DNA of 64,000 nt from Clostridia bacterium (GTDB lineage: Bacteria; Bacillota; Clostridia; Oscillospirales; Acutalibacteraceae): contig JAKSQO010000007.1 in NCBI GenBank assembly GCA_024404095.1, positions 32,732 through 96,731 on the forward strand, given 5' to 3'. The notes beneath the pieces were generated by a model that saw only the letters and a program-made list of their open reading frames with translations, was not told the origin of the DNA and ran no database searches. Of the stretch, positions 44,149-54,733 are shown piece by piece; the stretch's first letter is position 1; every line of letters starts with the position of its first letter. A program made the translations under genes and the position numbers.

Positions 44149-45356
44149 AATATGCAGTAATTTTATATGACGGAATGGCAGACTACCCCGTTCCCGCATT
44201 AGGTGGCAAGACACCTATGATGATGGCAAACAAGCCTAATTTCGATCGTCTTGCACAGAAGTCTGAGGTTGGTCTTGTACGCACAGTTGCCGAGGGTCTT
44301 AAGCCCGGCAGTGACGTTGCGAACCTCAGCGTTATGGGTTACGACCCGAAGAAGTATTACACAGGCCGTTCACCGCTTGAGGCTGTAAGCATCGGCGTAA
44401 AGATGGCTGATGACGACATCGCTCTCAGATGTAACATTGTTACTCTTTCCGACGAGGAAAACTATGACGACAAAACAATGGTTGACTATTCAGCAGGCGA
44501 TATTTCAAGTGAGGAAGCTGCTGAAATAATCAAGACCGTTCAGGAGCATTTCGGCGGCGGTGAATTTGATTTTTACCCGGGTGTCAGCTACCGTCATTGC
44601 CTTATTCATCACGGCGGCACAGTTGAGCTTGGCAATATGACACCGCCTCACGATATTTCAGGCAGGGTTGTCGGCAGTTATATTTCAACCGCTCCCACAG
44701 CTCAGAAGCTTACAAAGATGATGCGTGAGAGCTATGACCTTCTTAAGAATCATCCTGTAAACCTTAAGAGAATTGCCGAGGGCAAGCGCCCCGCAAACTC
44801 AATATGGCTCTGGGGCGAAGGCAAGAAGCCTATTCTTCCTCAGTTTACAGACCTTTACGGTATTAAGGGTTGTGTAATCTCAGCGGTCGACCTGCTTAAG
44901 GGTATCGGTCTTGCCGCAGGAATGGAGGTTCCGTCAGTCAAGGGTGCAACAGGCTACATTGACACAAACTTTGAGGGCAAAGCTCAGGCAGCTGTTGAAG
45001 CATTTAAGAACGGCTGTGACCTCGTTTATGTTCACATTGAGGCTCCCGATGAGTGCGGTCACAGAAACGAACCTGAGAACAAAGTCAGAGCAATCGAGCT
45101 TATTGACGAGAAGATTCTTCCCGTTGTTCTCGGCGGACTTGAGGAAATCGGTGACGATTACAAGGTTATGATTCTCCCTGACCACCCCACTCCGATCGTT
45201 ACAATGACACACGCAGGTGATCCTGTACCGTATATGATTTATAAAAAGTCAGATGAAAAGAACGGTGTTGAATCAATCAATGAGGAAAGCGCAAAAGCAA
45301 CCGGCAACTTCATTGAGTTTGGTCCCGGAATAATGAAAAAGTTTATAGAAGAATAA
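44145..45356 (+). CDS. apgM: Cofactor-independent phosphoglycerate mutase, archaeal type
   Basis: ApgM interconverts 3- and 2-phosphoglycerate in glycolysis. The alkaline-phosphatase-superfamily metal motifs are LYDGMADYP at the start, KPGSDVANLSVMGYDP with the catalytic Ser near 50, HIEAPDECGHRNEPENK near 302, and LPDHPTPIVTMTHAGDPVPY near 345. 403 residues is normal. This family is common in Clostridia besides GpmI. It is last in the thrS operon and ends at a strong terminator. Confidence 0.95.
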   Translation: MKYAVILYDGMADYPVPALGGKTPMMMANKPNFDRLAQKSEVGLVRTVAEGLKPGSDVANLSVMGYDPKKYYTGRSPLEAVSIGVKMADDDIALRCNIVTLSDEENYDDKTMVDYSAGDISSEEAAEIIKTVQEHFGGGEFDFYPGVSYRHCLIHHGGTVELGNMTPPHDISGRVVGSYISTAPTAQKLTKMMRESYDLLKNHPVNLKRIAEGKRPANSIWLWGEGKKPILPQFTDLYGIKGCVISAVDLLKGIGLAAGMEVPSVKGATGYIDTNFEGKAQAAVEAFKNGCDLVYVHIEAPDECGHRNEPENKVRAIELIDEKILPVVLGGLEEIGDDYKVMILPDHPTPIVTMTHAGDPVPYMIYKKSDEKNGVESINEESAKATGNFIEFGPGIMKKFIEE

Positions 45357-45360
45357 AGCT

Positions 45361-45390
45361 AAAGCGGACAGCCGAAACTGTCCGCTTTTT
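45361..45390 (+). terminator. Terminator of the thrS-apgM operon
   Basis: An 11-bp perfect stem (45361-45371 with 45378-45388) with a six-base loop and a T5 tail. It also faces the end of the convergent ABC permease gene and may work for both. Confidence 0.9.
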
Positions 45391-45403
45391 ATTGCATTAA
45401 ACT

Positions 45404-48400
45404 TTATTCAATTGCTTTAAGTGTTTCAGGAACATTTACACGGCTTATCTTGTAGAGAATCGGAAGTGCGGCGGCAACCGCAACAAGCGCAATAATCACA
45501 ATCGCAACAATATAGCTCCACCATGCAATATGATTGCCGTACATTACATTCTCGACTGAAATATAATTAACAAGTGCTGTGTGCAGGAATATTCCGCCTA
45601 TCAGTCCAATCAGCACACCGATTGCCGTTGAAACAATATTCTCTCTGATAACGTATAGCAAAACCTCTCCGTCGCTGAATCCGATAACCTTGATGTTCGC
45701 TATCTCGTGCGTACGCTCACTTATATTGACGTTTGAAATGGTATACATAACAATCGCCGCAAGCACACAGGCCGCCGCCACAAAAATTACAACAAGCGCA
45801 AGAACCTGCTCAATTGAAATATCAACTGAATCAGCAAGCGAATCCGCATTGGTTACACCCGCAACCTCCTCAGTTTTCAGATAATCCGAGCTGAGAGTTG
45901 CAACCTCGTTATCAGTCAGATAATCCTTGAGTACACAAAGAATATATTTGTATACAGGCTCTTCAAAAAATACATTTTTGTAAGTTTCGGGCGACATATA
46001 AACGTAATGGTCGATATAATTTTCAACAATTCCGCCGATTACCGCTGAATATACGTTTCCGTCATTATCCGTGAAATAAGCAGTATTACCAACCTTCAAG
46101 TCAAGGTCTTCTGCCATTTTCTCGCTTATTACAACAGAATCCGAGTCGAGCTTTTTTGAACCGCTGACAACATCAAAATTAACATATTTTCCGACCGATT
46201 CAATATCACTCGGCACAATAACGTGAGCTGTATCAAAGCCTTTCCATCTGCTCTGAGTTGCAGAAATATCATAAGAAATGTTTGAAATGAGCATTGATGC
46301 ATCTACGTTGGTATCAGCTTTCAATTTATCAAGAGTAACAGAATCATCAGGTGTCTGGTCGGCATTCAGAACAATCTGTAAATCATAATTGAACACACCT
46401 TTTTTTCCGTACTGTGCGTTTTTAACATCAGAAGTTGAATTCAGCAGACCGAGTGCGGAAAGCACAAGCGCTGTGCAGCAGGCAATTGCCAATGTACCGA
46501 CAACAACTCTCTTGCGGCTTCTTGAAACTGTTCTGACAAGAAGCTTCATGCCATAGGAAATTTTAAGCCATACCGCAGGGAAAAACTCCACAACAGCTCT
46601 GCGGTTAAAGGTTATCGCTCTCGGGCGCATAAGCACCGCAGGATGGTGCCTGAGCTCACGGAATGTTGCAACAACGCTTGCAACGGTTGTGGTCAGGAAA
46701 GAAACAACCAGCCCTCTGAAAATATATTTTGCATTGAAAGCAATGTTTATATCGGGAATATTGTAAATTGAACCGTAAATCGAATAAATCGCATTCGGGA
46801 ACAGGCAGGTTCCCATGATGATACCGATAACCGAACCGAATGCCCACGCAATAGACGAATAAGAGACATACTTTCCGACAATCGTAAACGGTGAATATCC
46901 GAACGCCTTGAACAGTCCGATTGAGTTTCGCTCGTCCTCAACATTCTTAAGCATTATTACAAAGCAGGCAACCATTGCCGTAAACAGGAAGATAAGCGGA
47001 AAAATGGTTGACATCGAATTGATGTTTTCCATGCTGGAAATAAAGCTCTGATGACCGCTGAGATTTGTCTGAACAGTTGTGTTCCATGTGATGCTGTCAA
47101 CATTTTTAAGAGTGTTTTTCAGCATCTTTAAGTCACCATTCAGATTAGCTTTCTTCTGGTCAATTTCATCTTTCAGCTCTGTATATTCGTTGTCAATACT
47201 GTAATATCGCTCTTTAGCGTTATTCAGCTGCAGCTGCGCCTGCTGAATCTTTACATCACCGTTTCTGACAGCAAGTGAGTAGTTAATCTGCGCAACGGTG
47301 AGACTTACTTTCATCGACTCAAGCTGGGCTTTCTGCGACTCTATTGTTTTCTGAAGCGTAAGTAGCTCAGTCTGTCCCGAGGTGAGTGCATCCATCGAAC
47401 TTTTATATTTGTTCAATGTGGCTTTATCAGCGTCATATGAAGTTTTCGCAGAATCATATGTGCTCTTTGCGCTGTCATATTTTGTCTGCATAAGCGCAAC
47501 ATTATTTGCTGCGGTTGTCTGTGCATTTTTAAGAGAAGACATTGAATTATTCAGACTGTCAATCTCTTTGTTTTTATTGGAAATTGAAGAATTTTTTGTA
47601 TCTATCTGTGACGAATAATTGTCAAGCTTCTGCTGAGCATCAGAACGCTCTGCTCTGCGGCCGCTGATGGTCGCTCTGTAAGAGCTGAGGTTAATTCTCT
47701 CAGACGTAGTGATTGTTCCTTCGTTGAGTTTTACTGTTAAAGCATCAATCTTTGACTGCAAATCGCTGATTTCAGAATCAAGTGAAGCAACCTTATTCTT
47801 CTGAGATGTTCTGTCACTTTCAAGTGACGAGATTTCATTTTTCAGCTTTGAAATATCGCTGCTCAAAGAGGAAATCCTGGACTCCGCATTGCTGACAGCC
47901 TGCGCCGCTTTGCTTTCCTCTGTCTTTGCGTTTTGAAGGTCAGTTTTTGCGGTATTCTTTGCACTTTCCAGCTTATCAAGATTTTTCTTATCGTTGGTAT
48001 GTTTAACGCTAAGGTCGTCATACAGCTTTTTCAGCTCGCTGTACCCGTTGATTTTCTGACTGCTGCCTTCAAACTTTTCAACATTTGCATCATATGAAGC
48101 CTTAAGCGTATTGAACTTTGACTGTGCGCTGTTAAGTGCGTTTTTTGTTGAAACCTTATTCTTTTCGCTCTTTTCTTTTTCTGCCGCAAGGATGCTGTCC
48201 TCGCTGTTTACATAGTTTTTAAACTCTGCAATCTCTTTTGTTTTTTCTTCAAGCTGCTTTTTGCTTGAAGTCTCAAAGCTTGAAATCTCTCTCTCTTTAT
48301 CTTCAATCTTTTTATTGTAGTCGTTCTTTATTTCCGCAAGCTTTACATCAATTACATCAGAAGAAATATCTCTGATTTTTTCTGCAAGCTCAGTAACTAT

Positions 48401-49162
48401 TGTATCATAAGTGTCTTCAAATTTATTGAAGTTTTCAGATTTTGAAATTTTTACAGACAACTCGTTGTAATCATCTGTTGAAAAGCTCTTAGAGTCAACA
48501 TAAATGAATGCGCTGAGCGAGCCTGAGCCAACCTGAGTTGAACCTCTTTCGTCCGAGATATACATAGGCGAGTCAACCGTACCGACAATTGTCAGCTTAT
48601 CGGTTTTAAGCGAGTCGGTAATACTGCTTCCGTCACCGTTAAGCGTCAGTTCAGTACCGATATTGATTGCGTCATACAGCTTCGCCGCACGTGAATCAAT
48701 TACACATTCGCTGTCCTTCTGCGGAAAACGGCCTTCAACAAGCTTAAGACGATTAACATATAACGGGTCGTTTTCTTTGATATCGTTAAACTTGTTAGCT
48801 TTCCATGCGTTAAATTCGCTGACACGGCAGCTCATTTCAAGACCGTTGTTATCGACAATCGCTGATTTTCCGATGCACACAATCGCATCGACATAGCGTG
48901 ATTTTACAACGCTGTCAACGTTTTCAAGACCTGATATTCTGTTTATGTCATCGTCAGAAAAAGGTATTCTTGAGGTGACACGCACATCAAGGAGATTGTA
49001 CTCATTGAAATAATTGTTTGCTGTACTGCTCATCTTCGGTGAAGCAGATTTTATGCCTATATAAAAGCTGATTCCCAAAGCAACAATTATCACAACCGAG
49101 ATAAATCTCAGCTTATTGCGCATTATCGACCTGAAAGTATCCCTTAAGAGGATTCCCCTCAT
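45404..49162 (-). CDS. FtsX/MacB-type ABC permease with a very long extracytoplasmic coiled coil
   Basis: A 1252-residue permease. An N-terminal transmembrane helix lies at about 18-38, then a MacB-like outer domain to about 255. A coiled coil (Ala/Lys/Glu/Ser heptads) covers roughly 265-700. An FtsX core with three helices follows (MENINSMSTIFPLIFLFTAMVACFVIML near 720), a second outer domain (about 900-1090), and three last helices ending in a basic tail. It forms an ABC system with the ATPase encoded immediately upstream (start and stop abut). Such systems transmit ATP energy mechanically or export lipids/peptides; the substrate is unknown. Confidence 0.88.
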   Translation of the reverse strand: MRGILLRDTFRSIMRNKLRFISVVIIVALGISFYIGIKSASPKMSSTANNYFNEYNLLDVRVTSRIPFSDDDINRISGLENVDSVVKSRYVDAIVCIGKSAIVDNNGLEMSCRVSEFNAWKANKFNDIKENDPLYVNRLKLVEGRFPQKDSECVIDSRAAKLYDAINIGTELTLNGDGSSITDSLKTDKLTIVGTVDSPMYISDERGSTQVGSGSLSAFIYVDSKSFSTDDYNELSVKISKSENFNKFEDTYDTIVTELAEKIRDISSDVIDVKLAEIKNDYNKKIEDKEREISSFETSSKKQLEEKTKEIAEFKNYVNSEDSILAAEKEKSEKNKVSTKNALNSAQSKFNTLKASYDANVEKFEGSSQKINGYSELKKLYDDLSVKHTNDKKNLDKLESAKNTAKTDLQNAKTEESKAAQAVSNAESRISSLSSDISKLKNEISSLESDRTSQKNKVASLDSEISDLQSKIDALTVKLNEGTITTSERINLSSYRATISGRRAERSDAQQKLDNYSSQIDTKNSSISNKNKEIDSLNNSMSSLKNAQTTAANNVALMQTKYDSAKSTYDSAKTSYDADKATLNKYKSSMDALTSGQTELLTLQKTIESQKAQLESMKVSLTVAQINYSLAVRNGDVKIQQAQLQLNNAKERYYSIDNEYTELKDEIDQKKANLNGDLKMLKNTLKNVDSITWNTTVQTNLSGHQSFISSMENINSMSTIFPLIFLFTAMVACFVIMLKNVEDERNSIGLFKAFGYSPFTIVGKYVSYSSIAWAFGSVIGIIMGTCLFPNAIYSIYGSIYNIPDINIAFNAKYIFRGLVVSFLTTTVASVVATFRELRHHPAVLMRPRAITFNRRAVVEFFPAVWLKISYGMKLLVRTVSRSRKRVVVGTLAIACCTALVLSALGLLNSTSDVKNAQYGKKGVFNYDLQIVLNADQTPDDSVTLDKLKADTNVDASMLISNISYDISATQSRWKGFDTAHVIVPSDIESVGKYVNFDVVSGSKKLDSDSVVISEKMAEDLDLKVGNTAYFTDNDGNVYSAVIGGIVENYIDHYVYMSPETYKNVFFEEPVYKYILCVLKDYLTDNEVATLSSDYLKTEEVAGVTNADSLADSVDISIEQVLALVVIFVAAACVLAAIVMYTISNVNISERTHEIANIKVIGFSDGEVLLYVIRENIVSTAIGVLIGLIGGIFLHTALVNYISVENVMYGNHIAWWSYIVAIVIIALVAVAAALPILYKISRVNVPETLKAIE

Positions 49163-49864
49163 TTACCATTCAATCCTTTCAACAGGCATCGGTGTCTGGT
49201 TTATTGCTATCTGGCTGATTTTACCGCTTTTCATTGAAACAACACGGTCAGCCATCGGTGAAATGGCGTTATTATGAGTTATGATAAGTACCGTCATATT
49301 CATAACTTCGCTTGCTTTTTTTATCAATCTGAGAATCTGTATTCCCGTTTCATAGTCGAGCGCACCTGTCGGCTCGTCACAAAGAAGAAGCTTCGGCTTT
49401 TTAACAAGGGCACGTGCAATTGCGACTCTCTGCTGTTCGCCGCCCGAAAGCTGTGACGGAAAGAGGTTTGCGCGGTGTTCAAGTCCGACAAGCTTCATAA
49501 GCTCCATACAGTCAACCGCCTTATTACTGAGTGTAGCAACAAGCTCAAGGTTTTCAATCGCCGTAAGGTTCGGTACAAGGTTATATGACTGAAAGATAAA
49601 GCCTACATCATTTCTGCGGTACATCATCAGCTCACGCTTTGTAAAGCCTGTAATAACTCTGCCGTCAACAGAGATATGTCCGTATGTGCACGCATCCATG
49701 CCGCCGAGCATATTAAGAAGTGTGGTTTTACCCGCACCGCTCGGTCCGACAACAGCACAGATTTCGCCCTCCTCAATGTCAAAGCTGACATCGTCGAGAG
49801 CGTGAATCATAGTATCACCGACATTATAAACCTTGGTTACTCCAGATAAATCTATATATCCCAT
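49163..49864 (-). CDS. ABC transporter ATPase (MacB/LolD-type)
   Basis: The 233-residue ATPase has Walker [13 protein letters not shown] near 38-49, Q-loop [14 protein letters not shown] near 88, signature [15 protein letters not shown] near 139-153, Walker [13 protein letters not shown] near 159 and the H-loop ITHNN near 197. The sequence type is that of MacB/LolD/FtsE ATPases that pair with FtsX-fold permeases, as the next gene is. It is first in the two-gene operon. Confidence 0.95.
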   Translation of the reverse strand: MGYIDLSGVTKVYNVGDTMIHALDDVSFDIEEGEICAVVGPSGAGKTTLLNMLGGMDACTYGHISVDGRVITGFTKRELMMYRRNDVGFIFQSYNLVPNLTAIENLELVATLSNKAVDCMELMKLVGLEHRANLFPSQLSGGEQQRVAIARALVKKPKLLLCDEPTGALDYETGIQILRLIKKASEVMNMTVLIITHNNAISPMADRVVSMKSGKISQIAINQTPMPVERIEW

Positions 49865-49915
49865 AAACTAACCTCTGCACTAAACATCATAACAAAATAT
49901 AAATATCCATTTAGT

Positions 49916-49944
49916 ATTATACAATAAACATAATAATTTTGCAA
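49916..49944 (-). promoter_or_regulatory. Promoter of the ABC exporter operon
   Basis: On the - strand TTGCAA (49939-49944), 17 bp, TATAAT (49916-49921). The predicted leader is about 45 bases. Confidence 0.8.
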
Positions 49945-49959
49945 TAGCTGTTATTTCAT

Positions 49960-49988
49960 TTGCATTTTTCAGCAAAACATTATATAAT
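49960..49988 (+). promoter_or_regulatory. Promoter of the HAD-mfd operon
   Basis: TTGCAT (49960-49965), 17 bp, TATAAT (49983-49988), divergent from the ABC promoter. The start point near 49995 leaves a leader of only about 10 bases, mostly the GAGGTGAT ribosome site. Confidence 0.8.
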
Positions 49989-50004
49989 AGAAAAATGAGG
50001 TGAT

Positions 50005-50619
50005 ATGATGGCTGTTAAGAATATAGTTTTCGATATGGGCGGAGTGCTTGTCGATTTTGACCCTGACCGCAGTCTCAGAAGTCACTTTCCCGAAGCTGTT
50101 CACGGACTTATAAAAAAGAATACATTTCTCAGCGATGAATGGCGCGAGATGGACAGAGGCACAATTGAAGTTGAGGATGCCGTAAAAATAATGTGCGCCC
50201 GACTGCCCGGGGAGCTTCGTGCGGAAGCGTCGCAGATGATTCTTGACCATGACACGGAAATGCCCGCCATCGAAAAGATGTATCCTGTTGTCGAGGCGCT
50301 AAGCAAAAGCGGATATAAAATTTATCTGCTTTCAAACTGTCCAATGTGGCTGTACGAATTCAGCAAACATATTCCTGCGTTTCGCTTTTTCGACGGACTT
50401 ATCGTTTCTGCGGAGTATAATCAGATTAAGCCCGATGAAGATATTTATCACACACTTTTCGCAAAGTTCAATCTTGTTCCGTCAGAATGTTTCTTCATTG
50501 ATGATTCAATAAAAAATGTTGAAACAGGTTTAAGACTCGGAATGAAAGCACATTGCTTTGCAGATAAGGATATTGACAAACTGAAAGCCGCTCTTAAAAA
50601 TGAGGGCGTAATAATTTAG
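50005..50619 (+). CDS. HAD-superfamily (subfamily IA, YihX-like) phosphatase
   Basis: The 204-residue hydrolase has motif I FDMGGVLVDFD with the nucleophile and acid Asp near 11-13, motif II LLSN near 110, the Lys of motif III in QIKPDEDIY near 138, and motif IV CFFIDDSIKN near 162. The DMGGVLVDF form resembles YihX-like sugar-phosphate phosphatases; the substrate is unknown. Two ATGs in tandem are possible starts (50005 and 50008); spacing from GAGG slightly favours the second. It leads the mfd operon. Confidence 0.9.
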   Translation: MMAVKNIVFDMGGVLVDFDPDRSLRSHFPEAVHGLIKKNTFLSDEWREMDRGTIEVEDAVKIMCARLPGELRAEASQMILDHDTEMPAIEKMYPVVEALSKSGYKIYLLSNCPMWLYEFSKHIPAFRFFDGLIVSAEYNQIKPDEDIYHTLFAKFNLVPSECFFIDDSIKNVETGLRLGMKAHCFADKDIDKLKAALKNEGVII

Positions 50620-50632
50620 ACAAGGAGCAATT

Positions 50633-53600
50633 ATGTCCTGCTTTACCCAAGCACTTAAAAGTCTGAACGAATACCGTTCACTTTCATACGATTTAAATAA
50701 CCGACGCCTCCCTGCCGGAGTTGTCGGTCTTTCGCCTATACATAAAGCGCACGTTATCAGTGCGCTGAGCGAAGACTTCAAGCCGCACAGGTCAATTATT
50801 ATCACACCCGACGAGGCACAGGCAACCAAGCTCTGCCGTGACCTCAATTCATTCGGATGTGAAGCTCAGCTCTACCCTGCGGGCGATATTACGCTTCGCC
50901 CCGACAATGTCAAGTCACGTGAATACGAGCATCAGCGTCTCAAGGTTCTCGGCAATCTCATTGACGGCAACGTAAGTGCGGTTGTCTGCTCGGTTGAAGC
51001 CGCACTTCAGCTGACCATCCCTCCTGAGGAGCTTATTGCAAAACGCATCACGCTCACCGTTGGCGAGGACATTGAACAGGACAGACTGATTGAAATTCTG
51101 ATTGACGCAGGCTATACACGAAGCGCACAGGTTGACGGCTCGGGTCAATTCTCGGTCAGAGGCGGAATTATTGATATTTTTTCACCCGACTGTGAAAATC
51201 CGTACCGTGTCGAATTCTGGGGTGACAGCATCGACTGTCTTTCCACCTTTGAGGTAGAATCTCAGCGCAGAATCGACTCGACAAGAAGTGTTACAATTAC
51301 CCCTACAAACGAAATCTGCTGTTCCCCTGCCCGCCTTGCCGAGCTGATTGAAGAATTTTCGACAAACGTTCACGGCAAGGGTTCGGTTAAAATAAAAGAA
51401 AGTCTCAAGCTCGATCTTGAAAAGCTTAACGGCGGTGTTCATCTTTCAAATATTGACCGTTATATGCCGATTATCTATCCGAGCGCGGCAACCATTTTCG
51501 ACTATATAGAGCAGCCGCTTTTGTTTATTGCCGAGAGCTTTTCGGTTAAAGAAGCGGCTAACGCCTATCTCAAAATTTTTCACGAGGACATCAAAGCTTT
51601 TCTTGAAGACGGAATTATCTGCAAGGGTCTTGACCGTTTTGTTATGGAATTTCAGGAGCTTGTTTCTCTCTATGAGGACTTAGGCGCAATCTATCTTGAT
51701 AATATGACAAGAGGTTCATTTGACACTCCTGTTAAGAATCTTGTTACTTTCAACGCAAAACAATTTACACCGTGGAACGGCTCGCTTTCCGTTCTGCTTG
51801 ACGATATCCGTCCTGTTTACAGCAAAAAGGGGCACTTTACTTTTGTTGTGGCAGGTACTGAAAAATCCGCCAAGGCACTTGCCAATGACTTGCAGAACGA
51901 GGGCTTTAACTCAATGTTTCTGCCCTCACTTCCGAAGGAATGTATCACGGGCAGTGTGATTGTCGTTCCCGGCGGCTTCTCAGCAGGCTTTGAATATCCC
52001 GATGCCAATCTTACAGTTATAACATACGGCAGTAAATCCGCTCTGCCTGTCAGAAAAAGTGCGGCTAAAAAAGCCCGTAAAGCCAACTCATTCAACAGTC
52101 TCGAAGACCTGCACAAGGGTGATTACATTGTTCATACCGCTCACGGTATCGGTATATTTGACGGAATTACAAGTCTTGAGGCTGACGGAAACATAAAAGA
52201 CTACATTAAAATCAAATACGATAAAGCCGACATTCTTTATGTGCCTGTCACTCAGCTTGATCAGGTATCGAAATACATCGGTCCGAAAACTGATAGCGGT
52301 ACTGTCAAGCTCAACCGTCTCGGCGGCAAGGAATGGCAGAAAACACGAACAAGAGTACGAGGTGCGGTTAAGGAAATCGCTAAAGAGCTGATTGAGCTTT
52401 ACGCAAAGCGAACAAGCATTCAGGGTCACGCATTTTCTCCCGATATTGATATGCAGAGCGACTTTGAACGCAGGTTTGAATTTGATGAAACAAATGACCA
52501 GCTCCGCTGTATTGATGAAATAAAAAATGATATGGAAAAGCCGTATCCCATGGACAGACTGCTCTGCGGTGATGTAGGATTCGGCAAAACCGAGGTTGCT
52601 TTGAGAGCCGCATTCAAATGTGTTGCCGACGGCAAGCAATGTGCGATTCTTGTACCGACTACAATTCTCGCGCTTCAGCACTATCAGACAATATGCAAAC
52701 GATTTGAAGGCTTCCCGATTGAAGCACAGATGCTTTCTCGCTTTGTGCCTGCAAAACAGCAGAAAAAAATCAAGGAAGACTTAGCAAAAGGATATGTTGA
52801 TATTCTTGTCGGTACGCACAAAATTCTTGCCAAGGATATGCAATTTAAAGATTTAGGGCTGATAATTGTCGACGAGGAACAGCGTTTCGGCGTAGCTCAG
52901 AAAGAAAAACTGAAAGAAGCATTTCCCGCTGTCGATGTACTCACCTTAAGCGCAACACCTATCCCCCGTACGCTGAATATGGCAATGTCGGGTATCCGCG
53001 ATATGTCACTTCTTGAGGAAGCTCCGCATGACAGACATCCTGTTCAGACCTATGTTATTGAATACGATTTCGGTGTGCTTATGCAGGCGATTCACTCAGA
53101 GCTTCGCCGCGGCGGACAGGTTTATTATCTGCACAACAGAACGGATACAATCGAACGTACCGCCGCTAAAATCAAGGAATTTATGCCCGAGGTTACCGTT
53201 GCGGTCGCTCACGGACAGATGTCTGAGGATGAGCTGAGTGATATCTGGCGCAGACTGCTTGAGGGCGATATTGATGTGCTTGTATGTACCACCATCATTG
53301 AAACGGGTGTTGATGTTCCGAATGTCAACACGCTGATAATCGAAGACGCCGACAGGCTCGGACTCGCTCAGCTTCATCAGATACGAGGTCGTGTCGGACG
53401 TTCGGCAAGACGTGCAAATGCATATCTTACATTCAGACGCGGCAAGGAGCTTACCGAAATTGCCGCAAAGCGACTGACCTCAATACGTGAATATACCGAA
53501 TTCGGCTCAGGCTTTCATATTGCGATGCGTGACCTTGAAATCCGCGGAGCGGGCAACATTCTCGGTGCACAGCAGCACGGTCATATGGAAGCAGTCGGAT

Positions 53601-54115
53601 ATGATATGTACCTCAAAATGCTTGAACAGGCTGTCAATGAAGAAAAGGGAGAGGTTCAGCCTGCACCTGAAAAAGAATGTCTTATTGACCTTCCCATTGA
53701 CGCTCATATTCCTGCGGATTATATTGAAGACGTTCCTCAGAAGCTCAAAATGTACCGACGTATTGCCGATATCAAGAACGCTGATGATGCCGACGATGTT
53801 ATTGATGAGCTTATCGACCGTTACGGCGAGCCGCCGCAGTGCGTTCAGGGTCTTATCACAGTTTCACTTCTCCGCAATACCGCTCTGCAGCAGGGCATCT
53901 ATGAAATCGGCAGAACAGGTGAAAAAATCAAGCTGTTTATTGAAATGCTTGAAATGGATAAAATTACACTGCTTGCTAAATATATGCGTGGAAGAATTAC
54001 TGTTTCCGCCGCAGGCAAGCCGCACATTGCAATTCGGGTCAACCCGGGTGAGGATCAGCTGACAATTATCAGAAAAGCTCTTGAAATAATGGCAAAGAAA
54101 GAGGCTACACAATGA
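50633..54115 (+). CDS. mfd: Transcription-repair coupling factor
   Basis: Mfd removes RNA polymerase stalled at lesions and recruits UvrA, encoded at the left end of this window. The 1160 residues include the degenerate UvrB-like region (1-~330), the RNA polymerase-interaction (CarD-like) domain LEDLHKGDYIVHTAHGIGIFDG near 500, a RecG-like translocase with GDVGFGKTEVALRAAF near 645, DEEQ near 755 and LSATPIPRTLNMAMSG near 780, plus the C-terminal TRCF domain. An AAGGAG site precedes the ATG. It overlaps the lipoprotein gene by four bases. Confidence 0.98.
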   Translation: MSCFTQALKSLNEYRSLSYDLNNRRLPAGVVGLSPIHKAHVISALSEDFKPHRSIIITPDEAQATKLCRDLNSFGCEAQLYPAGDITLRPDNVKSREYEHQRLKVLGNLIDGNVSAVVCSVEAALQLTIPPEELIAKRITLTVGEDIEQDRLIEILIDAGYTRSAQVDGSGQFSVRGGIIDIFSPDCENPYRVEFWGDSIDCLSTFEVESQRRIDSTRSVTITPTNEICCSPARLAELIEEFSTNVHGKGSVKIKESLKLDLEKLNGGVHLSNIDRYMPIIYPSAATIFDYIEQPLLFIAESFSVKEAANAYLKIFHEDIKAFLEDGIICKGLDRFVMEFQELVSLYEDLGAIYLDNMTRGSFDTPVKNLVTFNAKQFTPWNGSLSVLLDDIRPVYSKKGHFTFVVAGTEKSAKALANDLQNEGFNSMFLPSLPKECITGSVIVVPGGFSAGFEYPDANLTVITYGSKSALPVRKSAAKKARKANSFNSLEDLHKGDYIVHTAHGIGIFDGITSLEADGNIKDYIKIKYDKADILYVPVTQLDQVSKYIGPKTDSGTVKLNRLGGKEWQKTRTRVRGAVKEIAKELIELYAKRTSIQGHAFSPDIDMQSDFERRFEFDETNDQLRCIDEIKNDMEKPYPMDRLLCGDVGFGKTEVALRAAFKCVADGKQCAILVPTTILALQHYQTICKRFEGFPIEAQMLSRFVPAKQQKKIKEDLAKGYVDILVGTHKILAKDMQFKDLGLIIVDEEQRFGVAQKEKLKEAFPAVDVLTLSATPIPRTLNMAMSGIRDMSLLEEAPHDRHPVQTYVIEYDFGVLMQAIHSELRRGGQVYYLHNRTDTIERTAAKIKEFMPEVTVAVAHGQMSEDELSDIWRRLLEGDIDVLVCTTIIETGVDVPNVNTLIIEDADRLGLAQLHQIRGRVGRSARRANAYLTFRRGKELTEIAAKRLTSIREYTEFGSGFHIAMRDLEIRGAGNILGAQQHGHMEAVGYDMYLKMLEQAVNEEKGEVQPAPEKECLIDLPIDAHIPADYIEDVPQKLKMYRRIADIKNADDADDVIDELIDRYGEPPQCVQGLITVSLLRNTALQQGIYEIGRTGEKIKLFIEMLEMDKITLLAKYMRGRITVSAAGKPHIAIRVNPGEDQLTIIRKALEIMAKKEATQ

Positions 54116-54660
54116 AAATAAAAAGATTTATTTCCGCAATACTTCTTGTATCAATGCTGTTCTGTCTTTTCGGATGTGAGAAACAGTTTGAGCCTGCACG
54201 AGTTAAATGCATTCTTGCGGAAGAAGCCGAGGAAATAAAATTCGAGCATCTCGACTTTGACGAAAACGAGTTCACAATTACAGCCGTTATCAGCGAAGAT
54301 GAAAAAATTGTATTCAAATGTGAAAGACAGATGGAATATGAAGGTCTTGCGCAGAATCCCGACTGGCTTCACCTTTATAAAATGGGACTTACCCTTCAGA
54401 ACAAAAGCAAATACGATATCAAAAACATTGAGCCGTATACAAAAAGACAATGGGATATGCTGACAAGCGAAAGCTTTACAACCGACATAAACGAGCTTAA
54501 GCACAAAGCAAAAGCTGAAACAGCTGTTTATGCGCTGACGGATTTCGGTAAGGACGTTATGCGAAGCGCATTCCCCGATAACGTGTTTATGATAAAATAT
54601 AATGTGTACCAAAAAGATGTTAAGGTCGGAAGCTTCCAATCAGAATGTTCATATGAATAA
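54112..54660 (+). CDS. Putative lipoprotein of unknown function
   Basis: A 182-residue protein with a lipoprotein signal peptide: basic start KIKR, hydrophobic core, and lipobox LFGC with the modified Cys near 22. The mature part is acidic and beta-rich with no recognisable domain. It would be processed by LspA (17014-17505) and anchored outside. The start overlaps the mfd stop (ATGA), so it is translated from the same mRNA. A functional link to Mfd is not implied. Confidence 0.75.
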   Translation: MKIKRFISAILLVSMLFCLFGCEKQFEPARVKCILAEEAEEIKFEHLDFDENEFTITAVISEDEKIVFKCERQMEYEGLAQNPDWLHLYKMGLTLQNKSKYDIKNIEPYTKRQWDMLTSESFTTDINELKHKAKAETAVYALTDFGKDVMRSAFPDNVFMIKYNVYQKDVKVGSFQSECSYE

Positions 54661-54733
54661 ATTTCCTGTCGGACAATCACACATTCGTCATACCGCCATA
54701 ATATGGTAGTGTAAGACGAAAGGAGGTTACGAC

